Shown in pieces: positions 1 to 11,623 of a DNA stretch of 51,442 nt. The position numbers and the translations under genes are program-made. This stretch comes from Mycogone perniciosa (lineage: Eukaryota > Ascomycota > Sordariomycetes > Hypocreales > Hypocreaceae), in the NCBI GenBank assembly GCA_025331125.1, contig JAOALB010000187.1, positions 1 through 51,442 of the forward strand. Reading direction: 5' to 3'. How positions within the stretch are numbered: position 1 is the first letter of the stretch; each line of letters opens with the position of its first letter. A model generated the notes under the pieces. It made no database searches. It worked only from the letters and a program-made list of their open reading frames with translations, and was not told the origin of the DNA.

Positions 1-77
<77 letters not shown>
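1..77. repeat. Poly-C run at the left end of the window
   Basis: Seventy-seven consecutive C residues open the window, followed by A-rich sequence. The right end carries the complementary pattern, a run of 46 G. Paired C and G homopolymers exactly at both ends are most simply an end artefact of sequencing, tailing or assembly. A telomere would show a TTAGGG-type repeat, which is absent. Confidence 0.9.
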
Positions 78-79
<2 letters not shown>

Positions 80-1848
80 AAACAAAAACACGCCATGTCA
101 ACGAAACAAAAAAAAGGGGGATCTCCTCACTATCTGTCTCGCTTTCATAGCATTCCCACTCGTAACCATACTCTGCCTATTCAAATTCTGCATCCCGCCC
201 ATGTTTCGCGTCGCCATTGCCTTCCCCTGGAATGAAATGTAGAACTTCAAACGTTTGTAATGGAGGACTCGAGTCCCTGGAGCTGAGATGAGGCGCGTGA
301 GTGTTTGCTATTTCCACACAAGCAAGAAGATTTCTCGGAAATCAAAAGCTGAGAAAAGTCATCAAGGCCGAATAAAAATTTCCAACGGTTTCTTTTTTGC
401 TATAATGGGGAGTGTACGGAGTAAAGTAAACACAAATATCACCATTCATTCATGAGCTAAGCTTGGGAAGTTCGCGCCTCACTTCAATGAATGTCCCTCC
501 ACTTGCGCGCTCACGTGATATCTGACAACACGAGGCGTGATAGTGAGCATCCATCACATTCCCGAAAGTCGCATTTCTGCTTTCAATACTCCGTAGTGAT
601 GACCGGTTTCAAGTAAGACAAAGTCTACTTTTCCATTCTATTGGAAATCCCTACTAAAGATACTGAGAAGAGGCATATCCCGTAAAGCTAATCCACCCAC
701 TGTCGAGCTATTGTTATTGAATCTGCTGGGTATTCTCCCGGTTGATATTCACTTCTCTTGACGCAATATGGTCACCAAACGTGGTTCACAAACTGTTATC
801 ATAGTTGAAACGTCAAGCCTTATTATACCTAGGCTATCTTGAGAAAACCCACCCAAGTCCGGACCCGTTCCGTGTCATTAACGCTATTGCCTTTCCTCTA
901 TATCTTTGCTGTGTTCAACTACAAATTATTCAAGCATCCGGCCGCCACTGGCGTACCCTTCTCTTCTCGTTCCAAGCTTCGTTGGTCCCACTGCCCTAAT
1001 TTTGTGACAACCAGCGCAGCATCGTGAATTCACCACCATTTTCCCCCCCGATGCATAGTCTTCGCAACAATGCACGGCAACATGTTCTCCCCCCAATACC
1101 ACCCCGACTGACAAAAAAGATGAAATAGAGGGCGTACTGCCGGTACCAAGATAGAACAAAGAAAAAAAACCCAATAATCTAATGTGCCACCCGTAAGAAA
1201 AAACAATATTGGTGTAATTCCACCGCCCATCTACAGATGCCCACAGAGTAAGGAACCAAACAAACTGAGGGAGAAGACATGGCCCATGTTTTGCTCAGGC
1301 AAAATTATCCCCAATGCAATAATAAAGGCCAGTTTTCCCCAGAGGTTTTATAATCGTCTCGAAAGATGTTGGGGCTTCGACGCGGGGACAAACGTTGATA
1401 ACCCGTGGGTTGATGTACGGGACTCGACTGAGTCCCTGAAGCATAAAGCCGCCATGCCCGAACAATAGTCCAAAGTGATTCCAAGCCGTGAATCGTATCA
1501 TTTTCCATTTGCTACCGGTGTTCATCGTATGGAAGAAGAGTCGCTGTCGTGGAGAGAAGTCATAAGCTAAGCTGTGAGATCAATGTTGACCTCAGCCTAA
1601 AAGCTGGTTGATGGGTACGGTGAAATTTGGCGTTAACCGAGTATATAACGCGGAAATGCCTTGTCATAGACATCGTTATCGTAGGGGTGGAAAGGGGGGA
1701 AATGAGGCAAAGCTTATAAGGCAGTAAAGGAGCGGGCAGGTCATGTAATGCACAGAGTGGACTTTCGGTATACAGAACCTCCCCCGGGAGGGAAGCTCTG
1801 CGACAGTCCAACCATAGGCTCAACCTGCCCCAATAAGCCTAGACAAGC
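78..1848. other. Intergenic region with no recognised gene
   Basis: Only short overlapping reading frames under 100 codons occur on both strands, none with a recognisable family signature or a convincing exon chain. The stretch lies beyond the 3' end of the ketopantoate-reductase-like gene, so its right edge should hold that gene's 3' UTR. Two TACGGAGTA/TACTCCGTA 9-mers lie at 415 and 587. Confidence 0.6.
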
Positions 1849-4336
1849 TTAACGTACGCCGATCGACGATACCTGTTGCGGAAAGTTGCTTTGGCTGCTA
1901 TGCACCGATTGCTCCGAACCGAATTCACCACTGCCCGCGCTAGCACTCGCACTGCCCGTCAGACTATGAACATTTCTAGACTTGGGGAGATTGAAGGTGC
2001 TCACCCCGATTTGTTGCTCAACCTGTTGCGGAGCTACCGAATTGCCTTGTCCTGGGGGATACCGTGGAACGGGCTGGCGAACACCGTCAGGTGGCGATGG
2101 GCGTCCGTTCATAGGAGGTCCGAATCCATTTGGAGGTGAGGGTCGGCCATTCCCACCTCGCATTGATGGACTGTACGGATTCCCCGGGGATTGACTAGTC
2201 CGCCGAGGATAAGCACCGTTCATGCCAGCGCCGCCCCCAGCGCCAGGTCCATACTGCATCTCGTCCATCTTGGAGGCTGTTAGAGAGTTGGCGCGGGACC
2301 CAGCACTCATTGCCCCACGGTCGACAGCGCCGTAGCGATTAGAAGTAAAGCTCATAAGGGGATCGTCGAGAATGTTGTCATTCATATTCGGTGCGTGACT
2401 CGTTTGGCTCATTTGACTCGTACGGTTGCGACCAAAGTTGGGTCGAAATCTGCTAGCTCCACGAGGCCTGTCACCCTCAGGGTTATGACGAACCTGGGCG
2501 GGGGGTGGTCCAGGGACCTTCCGATTCTTCTTCGAGGTGACGCTCATCATGTCAAAGTTGTCAGGGTCAATCATCGGCATAGGAGGGCCCATGGCGGGAT
2601 CGAAATAATCGTCGTCGTCATCATCGTCGTCGAAGACTTGCGCACTGCTTCTTGTTGGGGGTGGGCCTCGACGAGGAGGAGGGCCTGCTGGCGGGCCGCG
2701 TCTCATTCGCATCTCCTGCTCCTTCAGAGCAAGCTCACGCTGGCGAAGTGCCAGTTCCCGCTCCCTGACAGCAATTTCCGAACCGTCACCACCAAATGAT
2801 TGCTCCTGACCCTCTGGGATATCATCGTAAAGAACGAGATGCGAGAACTCTTCCAAATCATTTCCATCCATTGAGCCCCGTCGGGACGCCGCTCTTGAAC
2901 CTCCATTCATGCTCGGTGGCGGCCGGCCGTAGCCATTAGGTGGCCCGCCGTTCATGGGTGGCCTTCGCATTCCTCCTTGACTCAAGTTGGACGTATTTCT
3001 CGGGCGCGGTTGTCTAGGCGGCATTCCGTTCCCGTTGGACATGCCATTCATCACTGGCCGGTGCCCCATCTGGGATGGGCCCCGTGGAAGTGGAGATGAA
3101 TTATTCAGTGAGCTGGGGGCTGCAAGATTTGGAGGCGCCTCGCCGGGCCTCGGTCGATTACGATTCACTATGTTGAGGTTGTGAAGGATAGCATAGAGTG
3201 TTTCGATTCGAGGCACCGGGATCCTAGAATCGCGTGCTAGCTTTGTTGGTGAGCCGAGGTATGTTTCGACTTCCATGGGTCGCCTCGCGACGTAGTCCTG
3301 CCACATGATGCTCTCGGCGTGGTTAGGCTTGGTCATGTCGTCTATGATTCGCTGTTTGAAGTCTGGTGCAAACTTGCAACCGTTGGCCTCGGCCAAGCGT
3401 AATAACTCGTCAATAACATCGGATATCATTTCCCTTACTCCGACCTTCTCCAACAGCGCGGCATGGTTGGAAGTTTCGAATATTACACTAATTGGATGAA
3501 AGGCAATAGGGCTGCGATTTTTGTTAGCGAGACCTTGGAATTTCTCCACGGTCGAGGTATTTCAACTCACCCAATCACCCTCTCATATTGTTGTTGGCGA
3601 ATGTTTGGCGATACTTTACAGTCCACCTGACCGGTGCTCAGTGTCATAGCCAAGGCTTGAGCCATATCCTCCTGAATGGACTGAGGAATGCCGCCGCCCT
3701 TGTTTGCGGGACCGACCCAGATTTCCGTTGAGCCTTTGTGCTCGAATTCGCTCTGGCCGAGCTGTGTGAGCTCGGCCCCGGAGACGAGAGAGAGGACTAC
3801 ATTGGTAGGAAATCGCTCCTCGATGGCAGCTTCGACACCGAGGGTGTGAGTGGTGTTAATGAGAATGCATGTATGTTGTGGTGTAACGACGGAATCGATG
3901 ACGGCGGCGAGGTCGTAGACATCGGGAAGGGCTTTTACGCAGAGGATGACGTAGTCGAAAGCGCCGTCTCGGGCACCTGCAGCGTCTTCTGGGTTTCGAA
4001 CCACTGCGAGGGTACAACGGTTAGCAATTTGTCTTTGGGAAAGGAAAGCTGCGTGTGGTTGTCTAATACGTACCATGTCGAGGCTTGAATCGCTCATTTC
4101 CGAAGATGGGAGACCTGGAATGAGGATGATTAGCATTGAGCAGCAGTGCTTGCTTGCGCGGGTATCGAGGCTCCGACGTACTTGAACGAAATGCCGTACT
4201 GAGCGACATGCTCATAGCCTGATTTCCATACCAGTGTGACGTCGCAGGCGTTGGTGGCCTGTAGCCTCCATGACAAGAAGGCGGAGACGGGATTGCCGCC
4301 CACTGAACATATTGACATTAGCTGATTGTCACTCAT
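1849..4336 (-). CDS. Ketopantoate reductase (PanE/ApbA) family protein with long disordered tail
   Basis: I read four exons: 4336-4182, 4114-4074, 4003-3571 and 3511-1849, giving about 763 residues. Introns begin GTACGT, GTACGT and GTGAGT and end in AG, and the frame is kept across all joins. Residues 8-60 form an N-terminal Rossmann-type segment (ICSVGGNPVSAF). Residues 65-210 carry ApbA-like stretches such as DYVILCVKALPD and LSLVSGAEL, and residues 210-330 match the helical ApbA C-terminal domain. PanE enzymes reduce ketopantoate with NADPH for pantothenate and CoA synthesis. This fungal subgroup may have another substrate, and the usual GxGxxG is here GGNPVS. About 430 residues after the catalytic part are Pro/Gly/Arg/Ser-rich and look disordered, with an Arg/Glu-rich helical patch and an Asp run. 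The start is the first ATG in a good exon; an upstream start is possible. Confidence 0.88.
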
Positions 4337-7300
4337 ATCGAAAGAATGGTGCGGATCGTCATCCAGCGATCGCATTTGGGATAAAAATGGTGGAGAGGAA
4401 AAGAAGGACGTGAGTTGGAACTGAGGAAGAAAGGGCGAGCTTGGCACAAATTCCAGGATGAATAATTATGGAAAGCTAAAGGACCGGAGCGGCGCAGCAC
4501 CAGTAGGGCATTTTCAGGCGCCAACATGCTGGCTGATAGCAGATCTTGGTACATGTACAGAGGGGCCAAGGACAAAAGATGCGACAGAGTGGGACTACAA
4601 ACCTGATAGAATCTTGAGACGGGGCGTCATGGGTGGCATGGTTTCGTTTCGTCGAGGTCCCAATGGGGACTAGCGAGAATAGCCAAGATCTGAGGGTTAT
4701 GGTTATAGCGCTGTAGCGTGATAGCGTGCTCGTAGTGGGCGCTCACGATGGCCGTGGTCGTGGCCCTGTCGTCGCAGCGAGTGGGCAGGGAAGGCCTCCC
4801 CTGTCAGCGGGCTATAAGGAGGTGTCGGTATTGGTGGTTACACCGAAGTGGTAGTATCCGAATCGACCGGTCGCCAGGCCTGTGCTATCTAGCTACTCGT
4901 ATCGCTGGGAGCGTGCGAGTCGTCGTGGCAAGATGGATCGCGGCGCACAATAGATGGGGCGGGAGAGGGGCGCTGAGCTCCGCGGCAGCCGGATCGTCAG
5001 GCGTCGTACTCGTAGGCAATGGCAGAGAGCCGGGTTCAGGCCTTGTTCAGGCCTTGCAGGCTCGTAGCGAATAAGTGGTGATCAAACGAGAGTACGCACC
5101 CCAGACAGGCTGAAGGCCGGAGTGTGCGGCAGTTGGTTGGCCCGCTAGGGTGGGCTAGCAGCGACGGCGGTAGATAACGAGTGGACAGCCCAGCAGTCAA
5201 GCTCGATCTAAAAACCCAGAAGTCTCGACGATAGTGAGTGACAGTGGGTGGTGGGAGATGCTCTGGGGTTTTCGTAGGACAGGCAAGAAAGAACAAGGAC
5301 AAGCACGCGCTGGCTGGCTCGGCTCGGCAGCGCTGGTTGGTTTGTTTGGTAATCGATTAAAGGGAGGGGCGTGAGGACAAGAAAATATGCGTGTGAAATA
5401 AAGGGCACGTAGTGTGTGGTGTGAGTGTGAGTGTGCGTGCGTGTGCGTGTGTGTGCGCTTTCGCGAGGTGACTGATGGGGCGTGCGGACTGTGAAGCGAA
5501 TGGACGGACGGCGTGCCTTGGAGTCTTTTCTGGCTGTCCGGGTACGTGGCAGCAGTCCGAAACGTCAACCCCAGCTCAGCTGAGAGGTGCGGTACTAACG
5601 TACGAGGCAAGGCAAGGTGTAGTACTTCGTATGTAAGGTAAGATAGGTAAGAAAACAAGGCAACCAGAAGCCACCTAAAAGCAGACAGACGGGCCAAGGT
5701 TAGACAGGCCGATTATCAACAGGAAAAAGGTGTCTGGTCGACCGGGTACATATAATACAGTACCTACCTGTGATGTAAAAGAAGGAAAAAAGTGTCTGTC
5801 TGTCTGCCTGTCTCTCCCCGGCGTTTGTTTGTCGTGCAAAGCCGTGCTGTGCTCACCACTGGAGCATGTAAGTACTCGTAAGTAGAATGTGGCTCAGACC
5901 AAAAAACCACTTCAAGATTGCGGGTCAATTGGAGGGAGAAGAAGGGGCGCAAGGAACGAATGACGATAGTAGCAAGACAGAAAAAATGGTCGAAATGGTG
6001 GAGCGTAAGATCGATGGTACGGACGACACGTTGGTATCGAATTCAATAGTATCCTGTCCATGTACGAGGACGCTCTCAGCACGTCGACCCCGAGCCTCCG
6101 AGCCTAGTACCTGTGTGTACGGAGTAATCGTAGGACGCCGAAATCAATGTCTTTTTTGCTGTGGGAACTGCGGCAGTGTTCTAGGGGCGGGTACGGCTTT
6201 CGGCTCCCCTTGATTTGGGTCCCTTGTTTCCTTTCTCCAGAATCCTTCGCAGCCTTCCTGGCATTCGAGGAGTAGTATATGTAACGGCGGTTCCTGCTAA
6301 ACACGACCGGGTCGAACCTGTCAGACTCGTGGTATATAAGGAAGCAGGACGCTGTGCAAGTTTTTGTGCAGCAATGAATGCTCCCCCAATGTCCGTTGGT
6401 ATGTGCGAGTGCAACGGACTGTGGCCGGGACGCGGGAGTGACCAGGAAGCCGTTGGTTCACGCGTGGGGCACCTTGCACCTTGCACTTTGTCCAACCCCT
6501 GGTCCTTTTTCTTTTCTTTTCCTTTCTTTTCTTAGTCGTCACCTCGTGGCGTCCGGCCCGTCAGAAAGCTCGAGTCGATGCTGATGCCTTTTAAAGGCGC
6601 TTTCGGGTCGTCGCTGGCGGTCGAGGGAGGCAGGGAGGGTCGTGTCTGCCCGGTCACAGAGAGGTGGCAAGACTAGAGTTGGGGAAAGGGAGATGGATAC
6701 GAAGATGGAGAGGGGGAGAGGGAGAGGAAGAGGGAGCTTGCAGATAACAAACAGTCTGGTGGCAGAAAAATCAGGCCAGAATACTTTTACGAGTATTCGT
6801 ACGGAGTAATACTGTATCCAAAAAGGAACCAACGGCAACAGGCAAGAGACACAAACACGCGCGACGATTACTAGTACTGATAACAGCCAATTACGAGCAC
6901 ACCGCACGGAGTATTAGTATTCTTCTTCGTATGTCGTCAGCTTATGTGCAATAGTAGCTAATAGTTCTGAATTTTTGATCGGTGAATTCGATCACTGCGG
7001 AGAGCTACTTCATGAGCAATGGATGGAGATGTACGAAGTATGTATGTATTATATGATGGTCATCCATGTAAGAATGGCACTCGCACTACAGCAAGTAATA
7101 TTATCACCAAAATGACTCCAAGGTATTTCCAAGGCATTGAGCCAGCAAGATTGGCAGGCATCTATCCATCCACCCGTGTGACATTGTCCATTCCACTCTC
7201 TAAAGTCATATTTCCCCTCTTCGACTAGCAGCTTCAGAACTCTAGTCACGTCGTACGCGTTCTCTCTACGTATGGAGCTAGTCTCTCGTGTCACCACGCC

Positions 7301-10300
7301 TCATATCCAGTCAGGGCACCCGGAATTACATCGTAAGACAATCTCGCGCCTACGCGGAAACATCTCGCCCAGCCGCAAATTCTATTCTTTTTTAGTCAAA
7401 CTATCTGTTTCCGTGTCACTGGACATCGGATGTACACACTTCGGCTAGGTTTCGATGTGCGACCCGTGTCAAGGCTAGGAAAATAAGAATGCCGGGACAT
7501 TTGTGATTAGTGTGACAGTCCTAACTCTATTGTGACGACAGACCAGAGCGATGCCCACCTAGTGTTGACTAAAGCAGATAACTAGTTGTTTGGCTGGAAT
7601 TATTTAAACATATAAATTCGAGAACCGGGTTTCTTAATGCACCATGAGGTTGCTATCCGATATCCAGGGGGATATGACCGCCAGACATGTAGGACATCGG
7701 CAAGCGGTTGTCAATAAAACAGGGACTACAAGATTGTATTTGCCACAGACAACCCTTATCTACATAGCAGTTATTTGCAACGCCAATACAACAGTGGAAC
7801 AATCGACTACCCCATAAGTTAACCACCTATCATTAGGAGATGCATGTCCCGTTCTTTTGTCACCCGCTTGATCGGGTAGACAAATTGAGACGTTCCGAGT
7901 CCTTGTTTTACGAGAGAATATTATTTGCTTGCTGGTGCATTTTCACCTGCTTGGACCCAGCGTTCCATAATTGACACAAACTATATAATAAGTTCCCTTT
8001 AAGAGCTTGATCACCGGAGGAGGCCGATTCTCCATACCGATGCATCTAACTGCGTTAGAGTAGTCGTGGAAGCCGGCAGATTTCCCCAATCGATGCCTAT
8101 TACAAGATATTAAAAGTGATGAGGGCGATACAATATACGATTGTTATCCAATACGCAGGCACCAGTCGTTTTCCTAAACAGTTACTGTTGTTCACAACCC
8201 CAGATTCAAGACTGAGAGACTGATATATAACATGGCTATGGTCCCTTGTATGGGACTATTAATAACACTAGACCATTAAAAACGCTTTCTGAGACTGGGC
8301 ACGAGCCAAGAAGAGGATGAGCCACGAAGGGCAAAGGGTTGGCGATGCAGTCATTGCTGGCAAGAATCCCCATCTTGATAGGGACTCCGAGCTCCAGCTT
8401 CCTCTAGGCATTCTAACAAGGAAAACTCCTAAATTCTTCCCCAAGTTGACCTACCTAGCATGGATGAAGAGCATGAGTTGAATCGCACCGGAACTAGCCT
8501 GTGAACATTCGGGTGGGTTGAATGACAAAGTGTGGATAGATCAAGTGAGGCGGTTTCGGGGCATGAATAACTCCCAGATAATGAAGTAACCCCTCACAAT
8601 ATGTGGCGGCCCCTAATAATTCAAAATGAATCGTATTGAGATACCTCTCCTCTTGGTTTCGGGGATACGGAGGCGAAGTCGGGCGCAGTGGAGGAGCATC
8701 TTCGGCGTGACCGGTCCGATGACCCACTTTTCCCCGAGTTTACCTCAACACACCGGACCATCGACAATGTCCTTAGGATTAAACTCTTTGATTTTGGGTA
8801 TTGTCTACCATTTCAGAAGTGAAATCATTCAATGCGGGATATATACTACCTGTGAATGTCTTCAGGTCTCATCAATACTATGTGAGTGCTACTGAGTACG
8901 TATGTAGCGCTATATTGAACCCTGAGATTCTGGCCATGTCTTGCAATAATAACCCTAGAAGTTGCAAGCTATTCAAAAAAGTTGATTGATTAAAAGTCTT
9001 GATCATGGGAGACAAAGTGCTCCGTAAATTGACCCGGGATATGGCATGGAACTGGTCCAGCCACTTACCCCGAGGCATACGTTGCTGTACAGCGGACCCT
9101 TCTTACATACGCAACGATGACTTTGACAGCATGGCTGATGGATAGGAAGCGGCCTGGCTCGGATACGATACGGTGCAGAACTATGCCTAGGATGCCATGG
9201 AGCCAGAGTGGCACGGAGTGACTCATGGCTGACAGATGTTAACGTTGTATAGGTGTCCATGGGCCGGTTAGGTTTTCCGGGTGAGGATCTGCGGCGTGGT
9301 GTTTTTGTAGGCGCGTCTCATTGGACCTCTTCCAAAGAAACAGCTCTCCTACCGCATCCATCTAATGCGTAACTTTTATGCTGGAAGATACAGGGTATCA
9401 CTCAATACAACCTATCAGGGTTCGGGTTATAAACATTCCACCACCCAATGAATTCGCGTGTACGGAAGTGCTCCTGGTCGGCACCAAATATGCAAGACAG
9501 CCGTCGACAGCTCACATCCGGGTCTAAACTTGCTCATGTTCCCATCAATAGTCACAATGGCTTCCGCATGAGTTTAGTCAACGCGCCCTAGCGGAAGGTG
9601 TGAGCTCTACGGAGTAATAGGGCTGAAGATCGAGGACGACGGGATGAATCGAGCAATCGACGGGCCTTGCCCGAGACTCGATGGACCTGTTTCAGATGTT
9701 TTCTTTTTTCTTTTCTTTCTTTTCTTTTTTTTGATTCCTCGCCAACATGACCGAGGATTCGACTCGCAAAGAAGTGGCGGGGGGTGTTGCGCGATAAATT
9801 CCACGGTTTGGTACGTGCATTCGAAGTTTGCGAGGATTAATAAATAGCTCGTTGCATGGTGACCAAAAGGAAAATCAAAGCAAAAGAAAAACAGATTAAA
9901 TGCAACACAAAAGTGCCTTGAGACAGCGATGAGAACTCAGTTTAGGGGGGGCTTCGGGGGATTTATGTAAGAATACGGAGATGGCGTCGGAACTTCTGTT
10001 GACTGGGCCTTTCCGAGGCAAAAGTTCCAGTGCCTTTTCAGTGGCGGAGCGGAGCACAGAGCAGTTTTTCAGTGGTGGAGTGTCTTCAGAGTTCAGTAAT
10101 ACTATGCCTCGGTATATGATGCGTCTTCTGAATGCCTTTTGTTGGATCGTATCCAAAATCGATGATGAAGATTCTTGTGGGTTTTGATCGGTACCTACAT
10201 AGATGGCAAGAATATGACAGTTAGGCAGTTGCGGAATTTTCAGTGCTAGAGAAGACAAACGGATACTTCGTACATAGAGCAGCCAAACACTTTATTATGC

Positions 10301-11623
10301 CATCTCCAACATCTATCTACCCGTCTCTGCATGATCCGGGGAATGGGAACTTTGGAAGTCTCCGACTGTTAGTGCTAGGAGAAAAAGGAACACAGTGGCG
10401 TGTGTGATCCCGCACCGTAGATAAGCAAGACGATGGTGTAAATCGTGAGAACAGATGCACGAAGCAATACCTAGGCTGTTGCAAATACTTCACGAACAAA
10501 TCGACAGCCTTACCAATCTCGAACATGCTCGCCACGGTCATTTCCGACCAGACGGTTATGGCGCTGCAACTATTACAGGGTCGCAATTAATATCGCTATG
10601 TACTGCTACTCGTACTCGTCGTGACGACCGACAAAATCGAGGGGAGAGATGAGGGCACCACCCCCTGGACGTTTGCGAGATCTTCTGGCTCATCATTGGC
10701 TAGCGGAAGAGAAGATGACTGCGCCCTACGAGTAGCGAGCAAAGGTTCATTCCGGCGGAGCGAGGCTCTCGCGGACCGCGGGACTTATACATTGGCGCAA
10801 CGTTTTGATGCGACCTCTTGTTGCACCGTCCAAGGATGCTTGGTCAATGGAGGCCAAAGCCAGACGAATACTACGAGTACAGCACCTTGGATCGCGATCC
10901 TTTGCGCAATCCTAGTGCATTCAAACCGGATGGCGCCATCTTCTGGTTGTCCAATGCGTGGAAGGATTCCCAACTTGGTCCAGCTTGGTTCAGCTTGTCA
11001 TACTGTTTTCAGGCGAGCCACGGCGCTACGCTACTGTCCTTTAGGAAGGTCGGCTGTTTCGCACATGTCTGCTGTCCCGAATGAGCAGTTGGCCCTGGAT
11101 TGACACGCCAATCTCAACGATCCATTGGTATCTGTCCAGCGTCCTTTACGGCGATTACACACATGGTGGCCGACATGGCCTGCGAAGCTGCTCCGTGCCT
11201 GTGCACTGTGCCCTCAGCGCTGCGCTATCGAGCTTTAGCGGGGGCGTGGGCCCGTTGGAGACCCAGATTGCCGTGCGAGTAGTATTCCGTATGATACTCC
11301 GTACTGTGCTGAAGACTCGGGCGTGCTAGACTATTGACTAAGAGGCAACAAGTCCGGCCGCCGCCCATGGGGTAAATCTGGTGCGCTCTTCTCTCTTCAC
11401 ACACCTCTTCCCGGCCCTCTTGATCGAGTGAGAGTAAGAATCTCGCCTTACACGAGTCGAATCGCATCGAATCGACCCGATTTGGCTCGTTCGACCAGTC
11501 GACGACCATACGGCCGCGACGAAGGAACATCGACAAGAGAGAATCGATCGAGCGAGCGACCAGCGCAGAGTGAGCATTGTCTATCTGACGACGCCGAACC
11601 GACGTCGAGTCTCCGTTATCGCC
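4337..11623. other. 7.3 kb gene-free stretch between divergent genes
   Basis: This interval separates the minus-strand ketopantoate-reductase-like gene from the plus-strand OPT transporter. Reading frames here are short, begin mostly at non-ATG codons, and are driven by simple sequence: CA/TG-rich DNA at 5411-5456, a pyrimidine tract at 6500-6535, GA-rich DNA near 6690-6735 and a T/C tract at 9700-9735. I recognise no protein domain, tRNA or transposase. TACGGAGTA-type 9-mers occur at 6118, 6800, 9608 and 11295. Promoters and 5' UTRs of both flanking genes must lie at the edges. A long non-coding RNA or fast-evolving small gene cannot be excluded. Confidence 0.6.
5411..5456. repeat. TG/CA-rich microsatellite
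   Basis: An imperfect run of GTGTG, GAGTG and GCGTG units on the plus strand. It gives rise to a spurious minus-strand frame rich in Thr-His pairs, which I do not call a gene. Confidence 0.85.

Noticed and set aside
1..77. Telomere
   Set aside because: The run is pure C with no TTAGGG/CCCTAA unit.
5197..5697. 166-codon minus-strand reading frame
   Set aside because: It runs through a TG/CA microsatellite, has skewed Thr-His and Ser-Pro content, and matches no family. It lies in the upstream region of the ketopantoate-reductase-like gene.
6539..6907. 122-codon minus-strand frame with a hydrophobic start
   Set aside because: The composition follows a purine-rich tract (Leu-Pro repeats), and there is no family signal or exon partner.
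9896..10258. 120-codon minus-strand frame
   Set aside because: It begins at TTG instead of ATG, has no recognisable domain and no splice-linked neighbour.
10621..11103. 160-codon plus-strand frame upstream of the OPT gene
   Set aside because: No ATG-based start with support and no family resemblance; it probably overlaps promoter DNA.
11570..11623. Eighteen-residue N-terminal extension of the OPT transporter
   Set aside because: The extension begins with GTG. The first in-frame ATG is 11624.
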